A model generated the notes under the pieces. It had not been told where the DNA came from, did not search any database, and saw nothing but the letters and a program-made list of their open reading frames with translations. A stretch of 64,000 nucleotides of DNA from Vagococcus entomophilus (lineage in GTDB: Bacteria > Bacillota > Bacilli > Lactobacillales > Vagococcaceae): assembly GCF_003987595.1 (NCBI RefSeq), contig NZ_NGJZ01000002.1:434001-498000 (forward strand). The letters run 5' to 3'. Within the stretch, counting starts at the first letter, position 1; the number at the start of each line of letters is the position of its first letter. Positions 1 through 9,957 of this stretch are shown here, in pieces. The position numbers and the translations under genes are program-made.

Positions 1-476
1 GTGTGAATTTACCTGTGACGCAGTTGGTTGCAACCATTATTTTTGCTCTGGCAAGCATTACTGACTGGTTAGACGGTAAAATTGCCCGTTCGCGTGGTCT
101 AGTAACAAATTTTGGCAAGTTTGCAGATCCATTGGCTGACAAGATGCTGGTGATGACTGCTTTTATTATGTTAGTAGCGCAAGGAAAAGCTCCGGCTTGG
201 GTCGTAGCGATTATTGTGTGCCGTGAGCTTGCAGTGACAGGTTTACGCTTGTTATTAGTGGAACATGGAGAAGTAATGGCAGCAGCATGGCCAGGTAAGG
301 TTAAAACTGCTACTCAAATGTTTGCGATTATTTTTTTACTACTGAATAATTTTCCATTTGCTGCAATTAGCATTCCAGTAGATCAAATTTTACTTTATGT
401 GTGCTTACTCTTTACCATTTACTCAGGGGTTGATTACTTCACAAAAAATGCAGCTGTTTTTAAAGGCTCAATGTAA
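1..476 (+). CDS. pgsA: CDP-diacylglycerol-glycerol-3-phosphate 3-phosphatidyltransferase, 5' end missing
   Basis: Membrane enzyme making phosphatidylglycerophosphate, the first committed step to phosphatidylglycerol and cardiolipin. The visible 157 residues contain the full CDP-alcohol phosphotransferase signature, D-x2-DG-x2-AR-x8-G-x3-D-x3-D, spanning visible residues 21-46. Hydrophobic segments follow. The reading frame is open to the left edge, and the family is usually about 190 residues, so roughly 35 N-terminal residues lie outside the window. The neighbours cinA and recA downstream are the usual ones in Firmicutes. The family assignment is secure; only the start is unseen. Confidence 0.95.
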   Translation, partial: VNLPVTQLVATIIFALASITDWLDGKIARSRGLVTNFGKFADPLADKMLVMTAFIMLVAQGKAPAWVVAIIVCRELAVTGLRLLLVEHGEVMAAAWPGKVKTATQMFAIIFLLLNNFPFAAISIPVDQILLYVCLLFTIYSGVDYFTKNAAVFKGSM

Positions 477-510
477 AGTAAGACAGATAGAAAGAATAGT
501 AGTAAAATAG

Positions 511-552
511 AGGTTGGGACGGAGCAGAAGCTCTTTCACCCAACCTTTTCCT
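511..552 (+). terminator. Hairpin terminator after pgsA
   Basis: An 8-bp perfect stem (AGGTTGGG at 511-518 with CCCAACCT at 539-546) is followed by a T-rich run. The sequence GGTTGGGAC inside it resembles the start of the longer structured repeats at 50.07 kb and 52.64 kb, so it may be a collapsed copy of the same element. Confidence 0.75.
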
Positions 553-632
553 TTTGAAGAAAGATTATAATAAAATAAAATGATATGGAATAAAATGCGT
601 ATATTGTTTTTAGAAATTGAGGGATGATGAAG

Positions 633-1886
633 ATGAAAGCAGAAATTATTGCTGTTGGGACAGAGATTTTATTAGGGCAGATTGTAAATACAAATGCGAC
701 TTATTTGTCACAAGAGTTAGCAAATTTGGGAGTGGATGTTTATTATCATAGTGTTGTCGGGGATAATGCTCAACGTTTAGATGAAGTACTTACAGAAGCT
801 GAAAAAAGAAGTGAAATCATCTTTCTATGTGGAGGATTAGGTCCAACCGAAGATGATTTGACCAAGCAAGTTACCGCAAAACATCTAGGAGAAGAACTAG
901 TGATGGATGAATTGGCGCTAACAGAAATTATTCAACACATAGAGCGATTAGGAAGAAAAGTAACAGAAAATAACAAAAGACAAGCCTTGACTATCCAGAA
1001 CGGTAAGATATTAGCAAATCATAATGGGCTTGCGATTGGTACGTATTATCAGGGCCCGAATCATCACTATATCTTGTTACCAGGACCGCCAAGCGAGATG
1101 AAAGTCATGTTTCAAACAGAAGTTATCCCAATACTACAACAAAACTTACCCAAACAAGAGCAACTTTTTTCTAGAGTTTTACGCTTTTTCGGCATAGGAG
1201 AATCACAGCTTGTAACAGAACTGGCAGATTTGATTGATCATCAAACGAACCCAACCATTGCACCTTATGCTAAAATGAATGAGGTCACTTTGAGACTCAC
1301 TGCTAAAATAGACCGGAATGAACAAGCCCAAAAAATGCTAGACGATTTAGAGGCGCGTGTGCAACAACGCGTAGGAGCTTATTTTTACGGTTACGGAGAT
1401 GACAACTCACTAGTCGATGAAACAGTCAAATTACTAAAAGCACACAAAAAAACCGTAACTAGTGCTGAAAGTTTGACGGCAGGGATGTTTCAGTCTACTC
1501 TTGGAAATGTTTCTGGGGTTTCAGAGGTATTTGCGGGAGGTTTTGTAACGTATTCAAAAGAAGCAAAAGTCAAATTACTCAATCTTAGCGAAGAAGAATT
1601 GAGAAAACATGGGGTAGTGAGTGAGTATTGTGCCAAACAGATGGCGGAGCAAGCTCGTAGCATATTAGATACAGACTATGCTGTCTCTTTCACAGGAGTT
1701 GCCGGTCCCAATATGCTGGAAGACCAAGAAGCTGGTACAGTTTGGATTGGTGTGGCAGCTAGAGGTGAAGAACCAAGTGCAAGTTGTTTCAAGTTTAGTA
1801 GAAATAGACAGGCAGTTAGAAATGCTGCTATTATGAATGGACTATCATTATTGAGAAAAAAAGTTCAAGCAGACACAAAACGATGA
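633..1886 (+). CDS. cinA: Competence/damage-inducible protein CinA
   Basis: CinA joins an N-terminal MoaB/MogA-like molybdopterin-binding fold (GGLGPTEDD motif) to a C-terminal nicotinamide-nucleotide amidase domain (SAESLTAG motif). The enzyme recycles NMN, and in streptococci it is co-induced with recA during competence. Three in-frame ATGs occur at 624, 627 and 633. I chose 633 because GAGGG at 619-623 sits 9 nt upstream, whereas the first two leave almost no spacing, and because MKAEIIAVGTE is the usual N-terminus. That gives 417 residues, normal for the family. recA follows 97 nt later with its own promoter. Confidence 0.95.
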   Translation: MKAEIIAVGTEILLGQIVNTNATYLSQELANLGVDVYYHSVVGDNAQRLDEVLTEAEKRSEIIFLCGGLGPTEDDLTKQVTAKHLGEELVMDELALTEIIQHIERLGRKVTENNKRQALTIQNGKILANHNGLAIGTYYQGPNHHYILLPGPPSEMKVMFQTEVIPILQQNLPKQEQLFSRVLRFFGIGESQLVTELADLIDHQTNPTIAPYAKMNEVTLRLTAKIDRNEQAQKMLDDLEARVQQRVGAYFYGYGDDNSLVDETVKLLKAHKKTVTSAESLTAGMFQSTLGNVSGVSEVFAGGFVTYSKEAKVKLLNLSEEELRKHGVVSEYCAKQMAEQARSILDTDYAVSFTGVAGPNMLEDQEAGTVWIGVAARGEEPSASCFKFSRNRQAVRNAAIMNGLSLLRKKVQADTKR

Positions 1887-1889
1887 AAG

Positions 1890-1903
1890 CGAATGTTTGT
1901 TCC
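1890..1903 (+). promoter_or_regulatory. Probable LexA/DinR (SOS) box upstream of recA
   Basis: CGAATGTTTGTTCC matches the Gram-positive SOS consensus CGAACRNRYGTTYC at 12 of 14 positions. It lies 8 nt before the -35 hexamer of the recA promoter. SOS control of recA is well established; the site itself is inferred from sequence. Confidence 0.6.
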
Positions 1904-1911
1904 CTTTTTTC

Positions 1912-1940
1912 TTGCAATTTATAAAAAAAACAAGTATGAT
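1912..1940 (+). promoter_or_regulatory. recA promoter
   Basis: TTGCAA (1912-1917) and TATGAT (1935-1940) are separated by exactly 17 nt. The promoter lies in the short gap after cinA, just downstream of the SOS-box candidate, so recA can be transcribed independently of cinA. Confidence 0.75.
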
Positions 1941-1983
1941 AGAGTCAATAAGTTAGATTCGCAAATACAAGGAGGCTTATTCT

Positions 1984-3030
1984 GTGGCAGATGATCGTAA
2001 AGTAGCATTAGATGCAGCACTAAAAAAAATAGAGAAAAACTTTGGGAAAGGTTCCATTATGAAGTTAGGAGAAAAAGTGGATACACAAATTTCAACTATT
2101 TCAAGTGGTTCACTTGCACTAGATGTGGCACTTGGGATAGGTGGCTATCCCCGTGGTCGGATTATTGAAGTGTATGGTCCTGAAAGTTCAGGTAAGACAA
2201 CTGTTGCACTTCATGCAATCGCAGAAGTACAAAAAAATGGTGGAACTGCAGCTTTTATTGATGCAGAGCATGCACTAGATCCTGCGTATGCACAAAAATT
2301 AGGGGTAAATATTGATGAATTACTGTTATCTCAACCAGATACTGGAGAACAAGGTTTAGAGATTGCTGATGCACTTGTTTCAAGTGGGGCAATTGATATC
2401 GTTGTGGTCGATTCTGTGGCTGCACTTGTTCCAAGAGCTGAAATTGATGGAGAAATGGGAGACGCCCATGTAGGGTTGCAAGCGCGATTGATGTCACAAG
2501 CGCTGCGTAAGCTTTCAGGTTCAATCAACAAAACGAAAACGATTGCGATTTTCATCAACCAAATTCGTGAAAAAGTAGGAATCATGTTCGGTAATCCAGA
2601 GATAACTCCTGGTGGACGCGCATTGAAATTCTATGCGACTGTTCGATTAGAGGTACGAAGAGCAGAGCAACTGAAAAATGGAACAGATATTATCGGAAAC
2701 CGTACAAAAATCAAAGTAGTAAAAAATAAAGTAGCACCACCTTTTAAAATAGCAGAAGTAGATATTATGTACGGACAAGGAATTTCTCAAGTTGGAGAGT
2801 TGCTTGATATGGGAGTAGAAAAAGATATCATCGACAAAAGTGGTGCTTGGTATGGCTACAAGGACGAACGTATAGGTCAAGGTAGAGAGAATGCTAAGAA
2901 CTATTTACTGGATCATCCAGAGATGATGGCAGAGCTTTCTATCCGAGTACGCCAAGCGTTTGGCATTGGTGATGTTGAGCTTGATGAAACAGAGGATTCT
3001 AAAGAAGTTTCACTAGAATTAGAAGATTAA
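1984..3030 (+). CDS. recA: Recombinase RecA
   Basis: RecA forms ATP-dependent filaments on single-stranded DNA, catalyses strand exchange and triggers LexA self-cleavage. The 348-residue protein has Walker A GPESSGKT at residues 65-72, the conserved core, and the acidic C-terminal tail typical of the family. Translation starts at GTG, with AAGGAGG seven bases upstream (1970-1976). It has its own promoter and a probable SOS box, and it ends at a strong terminator, so it can be a single-gene transcript. No unusual residues were noticed. Confidence 0.99.
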   Translation: MADDRKVALDAALKKIEKNFGKGSIMKLGEKVDTQISTISSGSLALDVALGIGGYPRGRIIEVYGPESSGKTTVALHAIAEVQKNGGTAAFIDAEHALDPAYAQKLGVNIDELLLSQPDTGEQGLEIADALVSSGAIDIVVVDSVAALVPRAEIDGEMGDAHVGLQARLMSQALRKLSGSINKTKTIAIFINQIREKVGIMFGNPEITPGGRALKFYATVRLEVRRAEQLKNGTDIIGNRTKIKVVKNKVAPPFKIAEVDIMYGQGISQVGELLDMGVEKDIIDKSGAWYGYKDERIGQGRENAKNYLLDHPEMMAELSIRVRQAFGIGDVELDETEDSKEVSLELED

Positions 3031-3049
3031 AACAAAAAAAATCAAATAA

Positions 3050-3105
3050 AAAACTTCACACAAGTAGGTAGTAACAGGCTACAGTTTTTGTGTGAAGTTT
3101 TTTTA
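3050..3105 (+). terminator. recA terminator
   Basis: A 13-bp perfect stem (3050-3062 with 3089-3101) ends in a run of T. It lies 20 nt after the recA stop codon and before the rny promoter. Confidence 0.9.
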
Positions 3106-3140
3106 TTGTAAGAATTATTGACAACTAGCGTTTTTTTAAG

Positions 3141-3169
3141 TTGACAGTAAAAGATTCTAACATTAGAAT
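3141..3169 (+). promoter_or_regulatory. rny promoter
   Basis: TTGACA at 3141-3146 and TAGAAT at 3164-3169 are spaced 17 nt, a near-consensus vegetative promoter. It leaves an untranslated leader of roughly 110 nt before rny. Confidence 0.8.
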
Positions 3170-3288
3170 AAAGTTATGTACAGTTATATATGAATTGTAC
3201 AAGTAGGCATATTGATAATCAATATAAGGTTTTATCAAAAAAACTACAGATAAATAGAAAATTAATCGATAGTATGGAGGTGGATGGA

Positions 3289-4848
3289 ATGGGGTTACTT
3301 GTTCCACTGGGTACTATCATCGGATTAATTGTCGGTCTTATTTTTGGAATGTTTGTTGCAAATTCGCGTCATCAAAAGGAAATTGATGGAGCGAAAAATT
3401 CTGCAGACGCTATCATGAAACAAGCGAAAAAAGAGGCAGAAACGCTGAAAAAAGAAGCTTTATTGGAAGCCAAAGAAAAAAATCAACACTATCGTGCTGA
3501 AATTGAAAGTGAGCTGAAAGAACGTCGATTTGAATTAAAAGATCAAGAAAATCGTTTAGTACAAAGAGAACGAAATCTTGATAGAAAAGACGATTCTCTA
3601 GAAAAACGGGAACGTTCACTTGAAGATAAAGAGATAAAGATTGATTCTAGACAACAATTGATTGATGAAAAACAACAAAAAGTATCCGCGTTAATCGAAG
3701 CACAGCAAGCTGAATTGGAACGAATTAGTAGTCTCACTCACGAAGAGGCAAAAGAGATTATTATGTCAACAACTGAAAAAGAGTTGACACATGAACTTGC
3801 AGTAATGGTCAAAGAAAGCGAACAGCGCACAAAAGAAGAAGCTGATCGAAAAGCTCGTAACTTGTTATCACTTGCGATTCAACGTTGTGCTGCTGATCAA
3901 GTATCAGAGACAACAGTATCTGTCGTCACTTTACCAAATGATGAAATGAAAGGCAGAATTATTGGACGCGAAGGTCGAAATATTCGAACACTTGAGACAC
4001 TTACGGGAATGGATGTAATCATTGATGATACACCAGAAGCGGTAGTTCTATCTGGTTTTGATCCAATCCGTAGAGAGATTGCACGTATGGCGCTTGAAAA
4101 ATTGATTCAAGATGGTCGGATTCATCCAGCTAGGATTGAAGAGATGGTAGAAAAAGCTCGCAAAGAAATGGACGAAAAAGTTCGTGAATATGGTGAGCAG
4201 GCAGCGTTTGAAGTTGGTGCACATACACTTCATCCAGATTTAATCAAAATTATGGGACGCTTACGTTTTAGAACAAGTTATGGACAAAATGTCTTGAACC
4301 ACTCCATTGAAGTAGCCAAATTAACAGGAGTTCTGGCCTCTGAATTAGGAGAAGATGTGGCACTTGCAAAACGTGCTGGTTTCTTGCATGATATTGGAAA
4401 AGCTTTGGATCATGAAATTGAAGGCTCTCACGTAGAAATTGGAGCAGAGCTTGCTTCTAAATATCATGAGAACCCCGTTGTTATCAATGCAATTGCTTCG
4501 CATCATGGTGATACTGAAGCAACTTCGGTTATTTCGGTATTAGTTGCAGCTGCTGATGCACTGTCAGCCGCAAGACCTGGTGCTAGAAGTGAATCACTAG
4601 AAAATTATGTACGCAGATTAGAAAGACTAGAGAACATATCGAACGATTTTGAGGGTGTAGATACAAGTTTTGCGATTCAAGCAGGACGAGAAATTCGTGT
4701 GATGGTTAAACCAGAAGTTATCTCAGATGATGAGTCAACCATCTTGGTTAGAAACATCCGAAAACGTATCGAAGAAGAACTAGATTATCCAGGACATATT
4801 AAAGTAACTGTTGTACGTGAAACACGTGCAGTAGATTACGCTAAATAA
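3289..4848 (+). CDS. rny: Ribonuclease Y
   Basis: RNase Y is the membrane-anchored endoribonuclease that initiates mRNA decay in many Firmicutes. From residue 1 it shows one transmembrane segment (about 5-25), a long charged coiled coil (about 30-190), a KH RNA-binding domain with [10 protein letters not shown], and an HD phosphohydrolase domain with catalytic H367-D368. An ATG 33 codons upstream is open, but I start at 3289 because GGAGG (3276-3280) lies 8 nt before it. The resulting 519 residues match the family length. ymdB and ricA follow; in Bacillus subtilis YmdB and the RicAFT complex also work with RNase Y. Confidence 0.96.
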   Translation: MGLLVPLGTIIGLIVGLIFGMFVANSRHQKEIDGAKNSADAIMKQAKKEAETLKKEALLEAKEKNQHYRAEIESELKERRFELKDQENRLVQRERNLDRKDDSLEKRERSLEDKEIKIDSRQQLIDEKQQKVSALIEAQQAELERISSLTHEEAKEIIMSTTEKELTHELAVMVKESEQRTKEEADRKARNLLSLAIQRCAADQVSETTVSVVTLPNDEMKGRIIGREGRNIRTLETLTGMDVIIDDTPEAVVLSGFDPIRREIARMALEKLIQDGRIHPARIEEMVEKARKEMDEKVREYGEQAAFEVGAHTLHPDLIKIMGRLRFRTSYGQNVLNHSIEVAKLTGVLASELGEDVALAKRAGFLHDIGKALDHEIEGSHVEIGAELASKYHENPVVINAIASHHGDTEATSVISVLVAAADALSAARPGARSESLENYVRRLERLENISNDFEGVDTSFAIQAGREIRVMVKPEVISDDESTILVRNIRKRIEEELDYPGHIKVTVVRETRAVDYAK

Positions 4849-4853
4849 AAAGA

Positions 4854-4897
4854 ACATCTAAAATGGAAAGTAATTTCTAATTTTAGGTGTTTTTTTC
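4854..4897 (+). terminator. rny terminator
   Basis: An 11-bp stem with one G-U pair (4854-4864 with 4880-4890) is followed by seven T residues, six bases after the rny stop codon. Confidence 0.85.
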
Positions 4898-5043
4898 TCT
4901 TTCTTAAGTATAAGTGGGTAGGCTGACTTTAAACGCGTGAGTCATAAATTTAGAAAAATGGAAAAAAGTAACGGCTATTGAAATGACTTGTATGCTATAA
5001 AGGAAAGATAAGATGCATAAAATTAGAAAACAGAGGGAAGTAA

Positions 5044-5826
5044 ATGAAAAATCGGGTGAGAATGTCCAAAAAACTTATAGTAATTATGGTTTTAACGAGT
5101 ATCTTCGTTCTAGTGACGGGATTGCTTCAGTATCGACATAGCAAAACGAAACAAGAATTAGGAGCAATTGATGAGATGGGCAAAACAAATGCAATTTCAA
5201 TCACGTCAGAGGTTGAAGCGCTGTATTTGAATAGTGATAAAATATTTTTAAAAAAAGGAATTTCAAAAGTTGAGGTAAAAAACATCCAAAAAAAGGTAAA
5301 AAATCTAAAAGTAATAGTACAAAACTTAGAAAAACAATCGAAAAAATCTGATATCAATAAATTAAGTTGGCAACCAAATCTAAAAATGGTACGCGAACTC
5401 CAAAAGGACATGGTAGATATTCGTTACAAGTTTGAATTGCAAAAAGGAGTTAACAACCTTTTTCAAAAAAAAGTCTTGGATGGGGATCAGTTTGATGCAA
5501 CTGTGGCAATTAAACAAGGAGTCAATAAAAAAAGCCTGCAGCAGTATTTGATACAAGATAGGAGTGCCAAAAATTTAGAGTTTAGGCATTTTGTACTTGA
5601 AGCTGTTATTGAAGTAGAAGTACAATATAAACAACAAATTCAAGCTGAGAAAGCAGTCAATGCCCTATCTAGTCAGAAAGAAAGCGTGAGTCAAGTCTCA
5701 AGTGAACGGATTCAGCAAGCACAAATAGAGATTAATAAAGTGAAAAATCAAGTAATCAAACAAACATTAACGCAGAAATTAAAACGAGTCAAAGAAAAAA
5801 GCAACGCCCGGAGTACGGTTGATTAA
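5044..5826 (+). CDS. Membrane-anchored coiled-coil protein of unknown function
   Basis: I do not recognise this 260-residue protein. It has a basic N-terminus, one hydrophobic segment (about residues 9-29) and no lipobox. The remainder is hydrophilic, rich in Lys, Gln, Val and Ile, and predicted by eye to be largely helical or coiled coil. It is probably anchored with its C-terminal part outside the cell. AGAGGGAAG ends 3 nt before the ATG. It is a single gene between the rny and 5.9-kb terminators. The arrangement recalls extracellular helical domains of cell-division or wall proteins of lactic acid bacteria, but that is only a resemblance in architecture. Confidence 0.7.
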   Translation: MKNRVRMSKKLIVIMVLTSIFVLVTGLLQYRHSKTKQELGAIDEMGKTNAISITSEVEALYLNSDKIFLKKGISKVEVKNIQKKVKNLKVIVQNLEKQSKKSDINKLSWQPNLKMVRELQKDMVDIRYKFELQKGVNNLFQKKVLDGDQFDATVAIKQGVNKKSLQQYLIQDRSAKNLEFRHFVLEAVIEVEVQYKQQIQAEKAVNALSSQKESVSQVSSERIQQAQIEINKVKNQVIKQTLTQKLKRVKEKSNARSTVD

Positions 5827-5933
5827 TCACTATTAGGGGAAATTCATTTTGAAACAGGTGCTCTTTTGGAACGAGTCCTTCTTCTGAAACGTAAGCGAAG
5901 TACGGTCTTAAAAATAAATCATTTGGGAAAAAT

Positions 5934-5959
5934 AGTAAGATTATTTCTTACTTTTTTTT
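5934..5959 (+). terminator. Terminator after the 5.0-kb gene
   Basis: A 7-bp stem (AGTAAGA at 5934-5940, TCTTACT at 5946-5952) runs into seven T residues. It is short but well formed. Confidence 0.6.
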
Positions 5960-6005
5960 GCTCTAGGACTATCTACTACATGGAGTAATGCTTTTAAATC
6001 GTGGC

Positions 6006-6034
6006 TTTCAATTACTCCTAAAAATTGATAAAAT
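6006..6034 (+). promoter_or_regulatory. Possible ymdB promoter
   Basis: TTTCAA (6006-6011) and TAAAAT (6029-6034) are 17 nt apart, 37 nt before the ymdB start. Both hexamers deviate from consensus, so this is a moderate call. Confidence 0.4.
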
Positions 6035-6070
6035 AGAGGTAGATGGACAGAAGAGAAGAGGAAAGCATAC

Positions 6071-6871
6071 ATGCGTATTTTATTTATAGGAGATGTTGTC
6101 GGGTCATTAGGAAGAAAAAAAATTCATGATGAATTACCCAGACTGAAGAAAAAATATCGGCCACAAGTGACCATTGTCAACGGAGAAAATGCAGCATCCG
6201 GTCGAGGCATTACTGAAAAAATATATAAAGGTTTTTTACAAGATGGTGTAGATGTCGTGACAATGGGGAACCATACATGGGACAACCGCAATATTTTTGA
6301 ATTTATAGATGGGGCTAAAAAGATGGTTCGCCCTGCCAATTTTCCTGATGAAACGACTCCTGGACAGGGAATTGTCTATGTGAAAGTGAACCAAGAAGAG
6401 TTGGCTGTGATCAATTTGCAAGCCCGGACCTTCATGGTTGCACTAGATGACCCATTTAAAAAAGTGGAATGCTTGGTTCAAGAAGCAAGAAAAAGAACGC
6501 ATCATATTTTTCTTGATTTTCACGGTGAAACCACAAGCGAAAAACAGGCAATGGGCTGGTTTTTAGATGGGAAAGTTTCTGCAGTTGTAGGAACACATAC
6601 TCATGTCCAGACCAATGATGGTCGGATTTTACCACAGGGGACCGCTTATCTTTCGGATGTGGGAATGACTGGTCCTTATGACGGTATTTTAGGGATGAAG
6701 CGAGCAGCAGTAATCGATAAATTTAGGACAGCATTGCCTCATCGGTTTGAGGTGGTAGAAGAAGGTAGAAGCATGTTGTCTTATTGTGTGATTGATCTTG
6801 ATCCTCAAACAGGGAAAGCTAAAAAAATTGAGCATCATATCATTAATGACGAACAACCGCTTGATAGCTAA
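6071..6871 (+). CDS. ymdB: YmdB-family metallophosphoesterase
   Basis: Belongs to the YmdB/TIGR00282 calcineurin-like phosphoesterases, which hydrolyse 2',3'-cAMP. In B. subtilis YmdB affects biofilm and sporulation decisions and is linked to RNase Y. The metal-site residues are present: D8 (GDVVG), E39-N40 (NGENAA), N67-H68 (GNHTWD), a later DFHGETTSEK block and GTHTHVQT. The length of 266 residues is standard. AGAGGAAAG precedes the ATG. ricA starts 23 nt after the stop, so the two are probably co-transcribed into mutS-mutL. Confidence 0.93.
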   Translation: MRILFIGDVVGSLGRKKIHDELPRLKKKYRPQVTIVNGENAASGRGITEKIYKGFLQDGVDVVTMGNHTWDNRNIFEFIDGAKKMVRPANFPDETTPGQGIVYVKVNQEELAVINLQARTFMVALDDPFKKVECLVQEARKRTHHIFLDFHGETTSEKQAMGWFLDGKVSAVVGTHTHVQTNDGRILPQGTAYLSDVGMTGPYDGILGMKRAAVIDKFRTALPHRFEVVEEGRSMLSYCVIDLDPQTGKAKKIEHHIINDEQPLDS

Positions 6872-6894
6872 GAGGATGGATGAGGAGTGAGCCG

Positions 6895-7311
6895 ATGAAG
6901 CGAGAATCAGTGAGTTTGGAATTGGACAAGTCGATTCAAAAGGCTTTGGATATGCTTGGAAAGAGCCTGTTGGAAAATGAAATCATTCAAAATTATCGAC
7001 AAGCTGAAAAACGTGTGAATAATCATGCGGGCTTGGCGAAATTAATTGACCAAATAAAAGTGGAACAGAAAAATGCCGTAAATTTTGCCCATTATGGCAA
7101 ACCAGAAGCAGAAAAAATAGCGATCAAGAAAGCAGATAGCCTAACAACAGAATTTAACGAACATCCACTTGTGATTCATTATCGAGAATGTTTATTTGAA
7201 GCAAATGAATTAGTCCAATATATAACGAATTCAATTGAAACGAAAGTGAACAACCGATTGGAGGAAGAACTGAGTAAAAATCGTACCGATGGAAAAAATA
7301 AAGAAAGGTAG
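6895..7311 (+). CDS. ricA: RicA/YmcA-family regulator (YlbF/YmcA)
   Basis: Small helical protein of the YlbF/YmcA family. In B. subtilis YmcA (RicA) forms a complex with YlbF and YaaT that stimulates RNase Y processing and phosphorelay output. The helical, charged sequence of about 138 residues and its position directly after ymdB and before mutS match the family's usual context. Two starts are possible. I prefer ATG 6895 because GAGGAG (6882-6887) lies 7 nt upstream; ATG 6880 overlaps that site. One cysteine is present, in the HYREC segment. Partners YlbF and YaaT are not in this window. Confidence 0.85.
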   Translation: MKRESVSLELDKSIQKALDMLGKSLLENEIIQNYRQAEKRVNNHAGLAKLIDQIKVEQKNAVNFAHYGKPEAEKIAIKKADSLTTEFNEHPLVIHYRECLFEANELVQYITNSIETKVNNRLEEELSKNRTDGKNKER

Positions 7312-7320
7312 TGGAGTATT

Positions 7321-9924
7321 TTGCCGCAAAAAACTAAAAATACACCAATGATGGAGCAATATTTAGCAATCAAAGAACAATACAAAGATGCTTTTTTGTT
7401 TTACCGTTTAGGTGATTTTTACGAAATGTTTTATGATGATGCGATAAAGGGCTCACAAGTTCTTGAGCTGACACTAACAAGTAGAAATCGGAACGCAGAT
7501 GACCCAATTCCTATGTGTGGGATTCCGCATCACGCTGCTCAAGGCTATATTGATACATTGATTGACAAAGGGTATAAAGTGGCAATTTGTGAGCAAGTGG
7601 AAGATCCAAAAACAACAAAAGGAATGGTTAAACGCGAGGTCACACAGCTGATTACGCCGGGGACATTTATGGATGCCAAGGCGCTAGAGGCAAAAGAAAA
7701 CAACTATTTAACAGCGGTTATACAAGAAGGAGACCAGTTTGGTTTTGCTTATGTAGACTTAAGTACGGGTGAGCTGAAAACGACGATTCTTCAAGATGAA
7801 GAAAGTGTGGTAAACGAATGTTCAAGTTTGCAAACGAAAGAGCTAGTTTTAGGATCAGATGTTTCGCAAGTGCTTTGTGAACTCTTAAAACAGCGTTTGG
7901 ATTTGGTGTTTTCGGTACAAAAAGAGCAAGAGGAAACAGCGGAGTTTGCCTTTTTAACTAGCCAAATAGAGGCGATGCTCGAGTTGAATGTACTTAAAAC
8001 ATTATTGACCTATTTAAATGCTACTCAAAAAAGGAGTTTAGGTCATATTCAACAAGCAATAGTTTATGAGCCAAAACACTATTTAAAGATGGATCACTAC
8101 TCAAAATTCAATTTGGAATTAGCCCAATCGATTCGTACAGGAAAAAAACAAGGCACGTTACTCTGGCTACTTGACGAAACAAAAACAGCAATGGGCGGGC
8201 GCCTACTAAAACAATGGTTAGATCGACCGCTAATTCATGAGCATAAGATTCGTTCTAGACAGGATATGGTCGAAAGTTTGCTTAAGGCATTTTTTGAGCG
8301 CATTGACCTGCAAGAAAGTCTGAAAAGTGTTTATGACCTTGAGCGCCTAGCTGGGAGAGTTGCTTTTGGCACGGTGAACGGGCGAGATTTGATTCAGTTG
8401 AAGACATCTTTGGAACAAATTCCGAAAATTCGACAAATTCTTGAGGGCATTAATAAAGGAGAATGGCAGACGCTGCTCAAAGATATGGATCCGGTAACCG
8501 ATATTGTTAAGTTAGTTGCGACGGCTATTCAAGAAGAAGCGCCTTTGTCTATCACGGAAGGTAATTTAATTAAAACGGGGTACAATGAGCAATTGGACCG
8601 CTACCGTGATGCTATGGCGAATGGTAAGCAATGGATTGCAGAGCTAGAAGCAAAAGAAAAAGTCGAAACAGGCATCAAAAATCTTAAGATTGGATTTAAT
8701 CGAGTCTTTGGTTACTTTATAGAAATCACCAAATCAAATTTGCGCACACTACCAGAAGGCAGATACGAAAGAAAACAAACGTTGGCCAATGCTGAGAGAT
8801 TCATCACACCAGAGCTAAAAGAGACCGAACGTTTGATTTTAGAAGCAGAAGAGAAGTCTCAAGAATTAGAATACCATCTGTTTTTAGAAGTACGAGAAAA
8901 AATCAAAACACAGATTGGCCGTTTGCAAAAACTAGCGAAGTCAATTGCAGTAGTTGATGTGTTGCAAAGCTTTGCAACAGTGAGTGAACGGTATCATTAT
9001 GTCCGTCCGACTATGACAAGTAACAGCCACAACTTACAGTTAATTGAAGGCAGACATCCAGTTGTAGAAAAAGTGATGGGGCAACAAGAATACATTCCAA
9101 ATAGTGTTTCGATGGAGCCGAATAATGCTATTTTGCTCATAACAGGGCCTAACATGTCAGGGAAAAGTACGTACATGCGTCAATTAGCATTGACCGTCGT
9201 AATGGCGCAAATGGGTTGTTTTGTTCCAGCAGAGTCAGCTGATTTGCCGATATTCGACCAAATTTTTACAAGAATTGGAGCCTCTGATGATTTGATTTCT
9301 GGACAAAGTACGTTTATGGTAGAAATGATGGAAGCAAATCAAGCCTTACGCCATGCCAGTGAAAATAGTTTGATTTTGTTTGATGAGATTGGTCGTGGAA
9401 CTGCAACGTATGACGGAATGGCTTTAGCTCAGGCAATCATTGAGTATATTCATAAAAATGTAAAGGCAAAGACGCTTTTTTCAACGCATTATCATGAGCT
9501 GACTGCATTAGAAGATGAACTTGAGGGGTTAATGAATGTTCATGTTGGAGCGGTTGAAAAAAATGGAGAGGTTGTCTTTTTGCATAAAATGATGGAGGGA
9601 CCAGCTGATAAGAGTTACGGTATTCATGTGGCGAAATTAGCTGGCTTACCAGACAATCTGTTGAGTCGGGCAGCGACAATTCTCTCTTCTCTAGAAGCGG
9701 GAGAAATCACTCTATTAAAAGAGGTGAGTGCGGAGATTCCGAAACAGATGGAGGCAACAAAAACAAAAAGTGAGCCGGCAGAACAAGTAGCACAGCTCTC
9801 TTTATTTTCAGAAATATCACCAAAAGAACAAGATATCTTAGAACAAGTAAAAGCGATGAATGTCTTAGAGATGACGCCAATGGATGCTTTAAACGCGCTG
9901 TATGAACTTAAGAAAAAATTGTAG
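7321..9924 (+). CDS. mutS: DNA mismatch repair protein MutS
   Basis: MutS recognises base mismatches and small loops and recruits MutL. The 867-residue protein has the mismatch-reading F33-x-E35 motif in GDFYEMF, the connector, lever and clamp domains, Walker [10 protein letters not shown] at 609-617 and the DEIGRGT Walker B region. Near the C-terminus QLSLF (825-829) is a classical beta-clamp binding motif. Translation starts at TTG, ten bases after the ricA stop, behind GTGGAG; the N-terminal sequence fits the family well. mutL follows 33 nt after the stop codon. Confidence 0.98.
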   Translation: MPQKTKNTPMMEQYLAIKEQYKDAFLFYRLGDFYEMFYDDAIKGSQVLELTLTSRNRNADDPIPMCGIPHHAAQGYIDTLIDKGYKVAICEQVEDPKTTKGMVKREVTQLITPGTFMDAKALEAKENNYLTAVIQEGDQFGFAYVDLSTGELKTTILQDEESVVNECSSLQTKELVLGSDVSQVLCELLKQRLDLVFSVQKEQEETAEFAFLTSQIEAMLELNVLKTLLTYLNATQKRSLGHIQQAIVYEPKHYLKMDHYSKFNLELAQSIRTGKKQGTLLWLLDETKTAMGGRLLKQWLDRPLIHEHKIRSRQDMVESLLKAFFERIDLQESLKSVYDLERLAGRVAFGTVNGRDLIQLKTSLEQIPKIRQILEGINKGEWQTLLKDMDPVTDIVKLVATAIQEEAPLSITEGNLIKTGYNEQLDRYRDAMANGKQWIAELEAKEKVETGIKNLKIGFNRVFGYFIEITKSNLRTLPEGRYERKQTLANAERFITPELKETERLILEAEEKSQELEYHLFLEVREKIKTQIGRLQKLAKSIAVVDVLQSFATVSERYHYVRPTMTSNSHNLQLIEGRHPVVEKVMGQQEYIPNSVSMEPNNAILLITGPNMSGKSTYMRQLALTVVMAQMGCFVPAESADLPIFDQIFTRIGASDDLISGQSTFMVEMMEANQALRHASENSLILFDEIGRGTATYDGMALAQAIIEYIHKNVKAKTLFSTHYHELTALEDELEGLMNVHVGAVEKNGEVVFLHKMMEGPADKSYGIHVAKLAGLPDNLLSRAATILSSLEAGEITLLKEVSAEIPKQMEATKTKSEPAEQVAQLSLFSEISPKEQDILEQVKAMNVLEMTPMDALNALYELKKKL

Positions 9925-9957
9925 GTGACTAAAGAAAAAGAGAAAGGAGGAGAATAC

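Noticed and set aside
3190-3288. 33-residue N-terminal extension of RNase Y
   Set aside because: No ribosome site at 3190, whereas GGAGG sits 8 nt before ATG 3289, which gives the family length.
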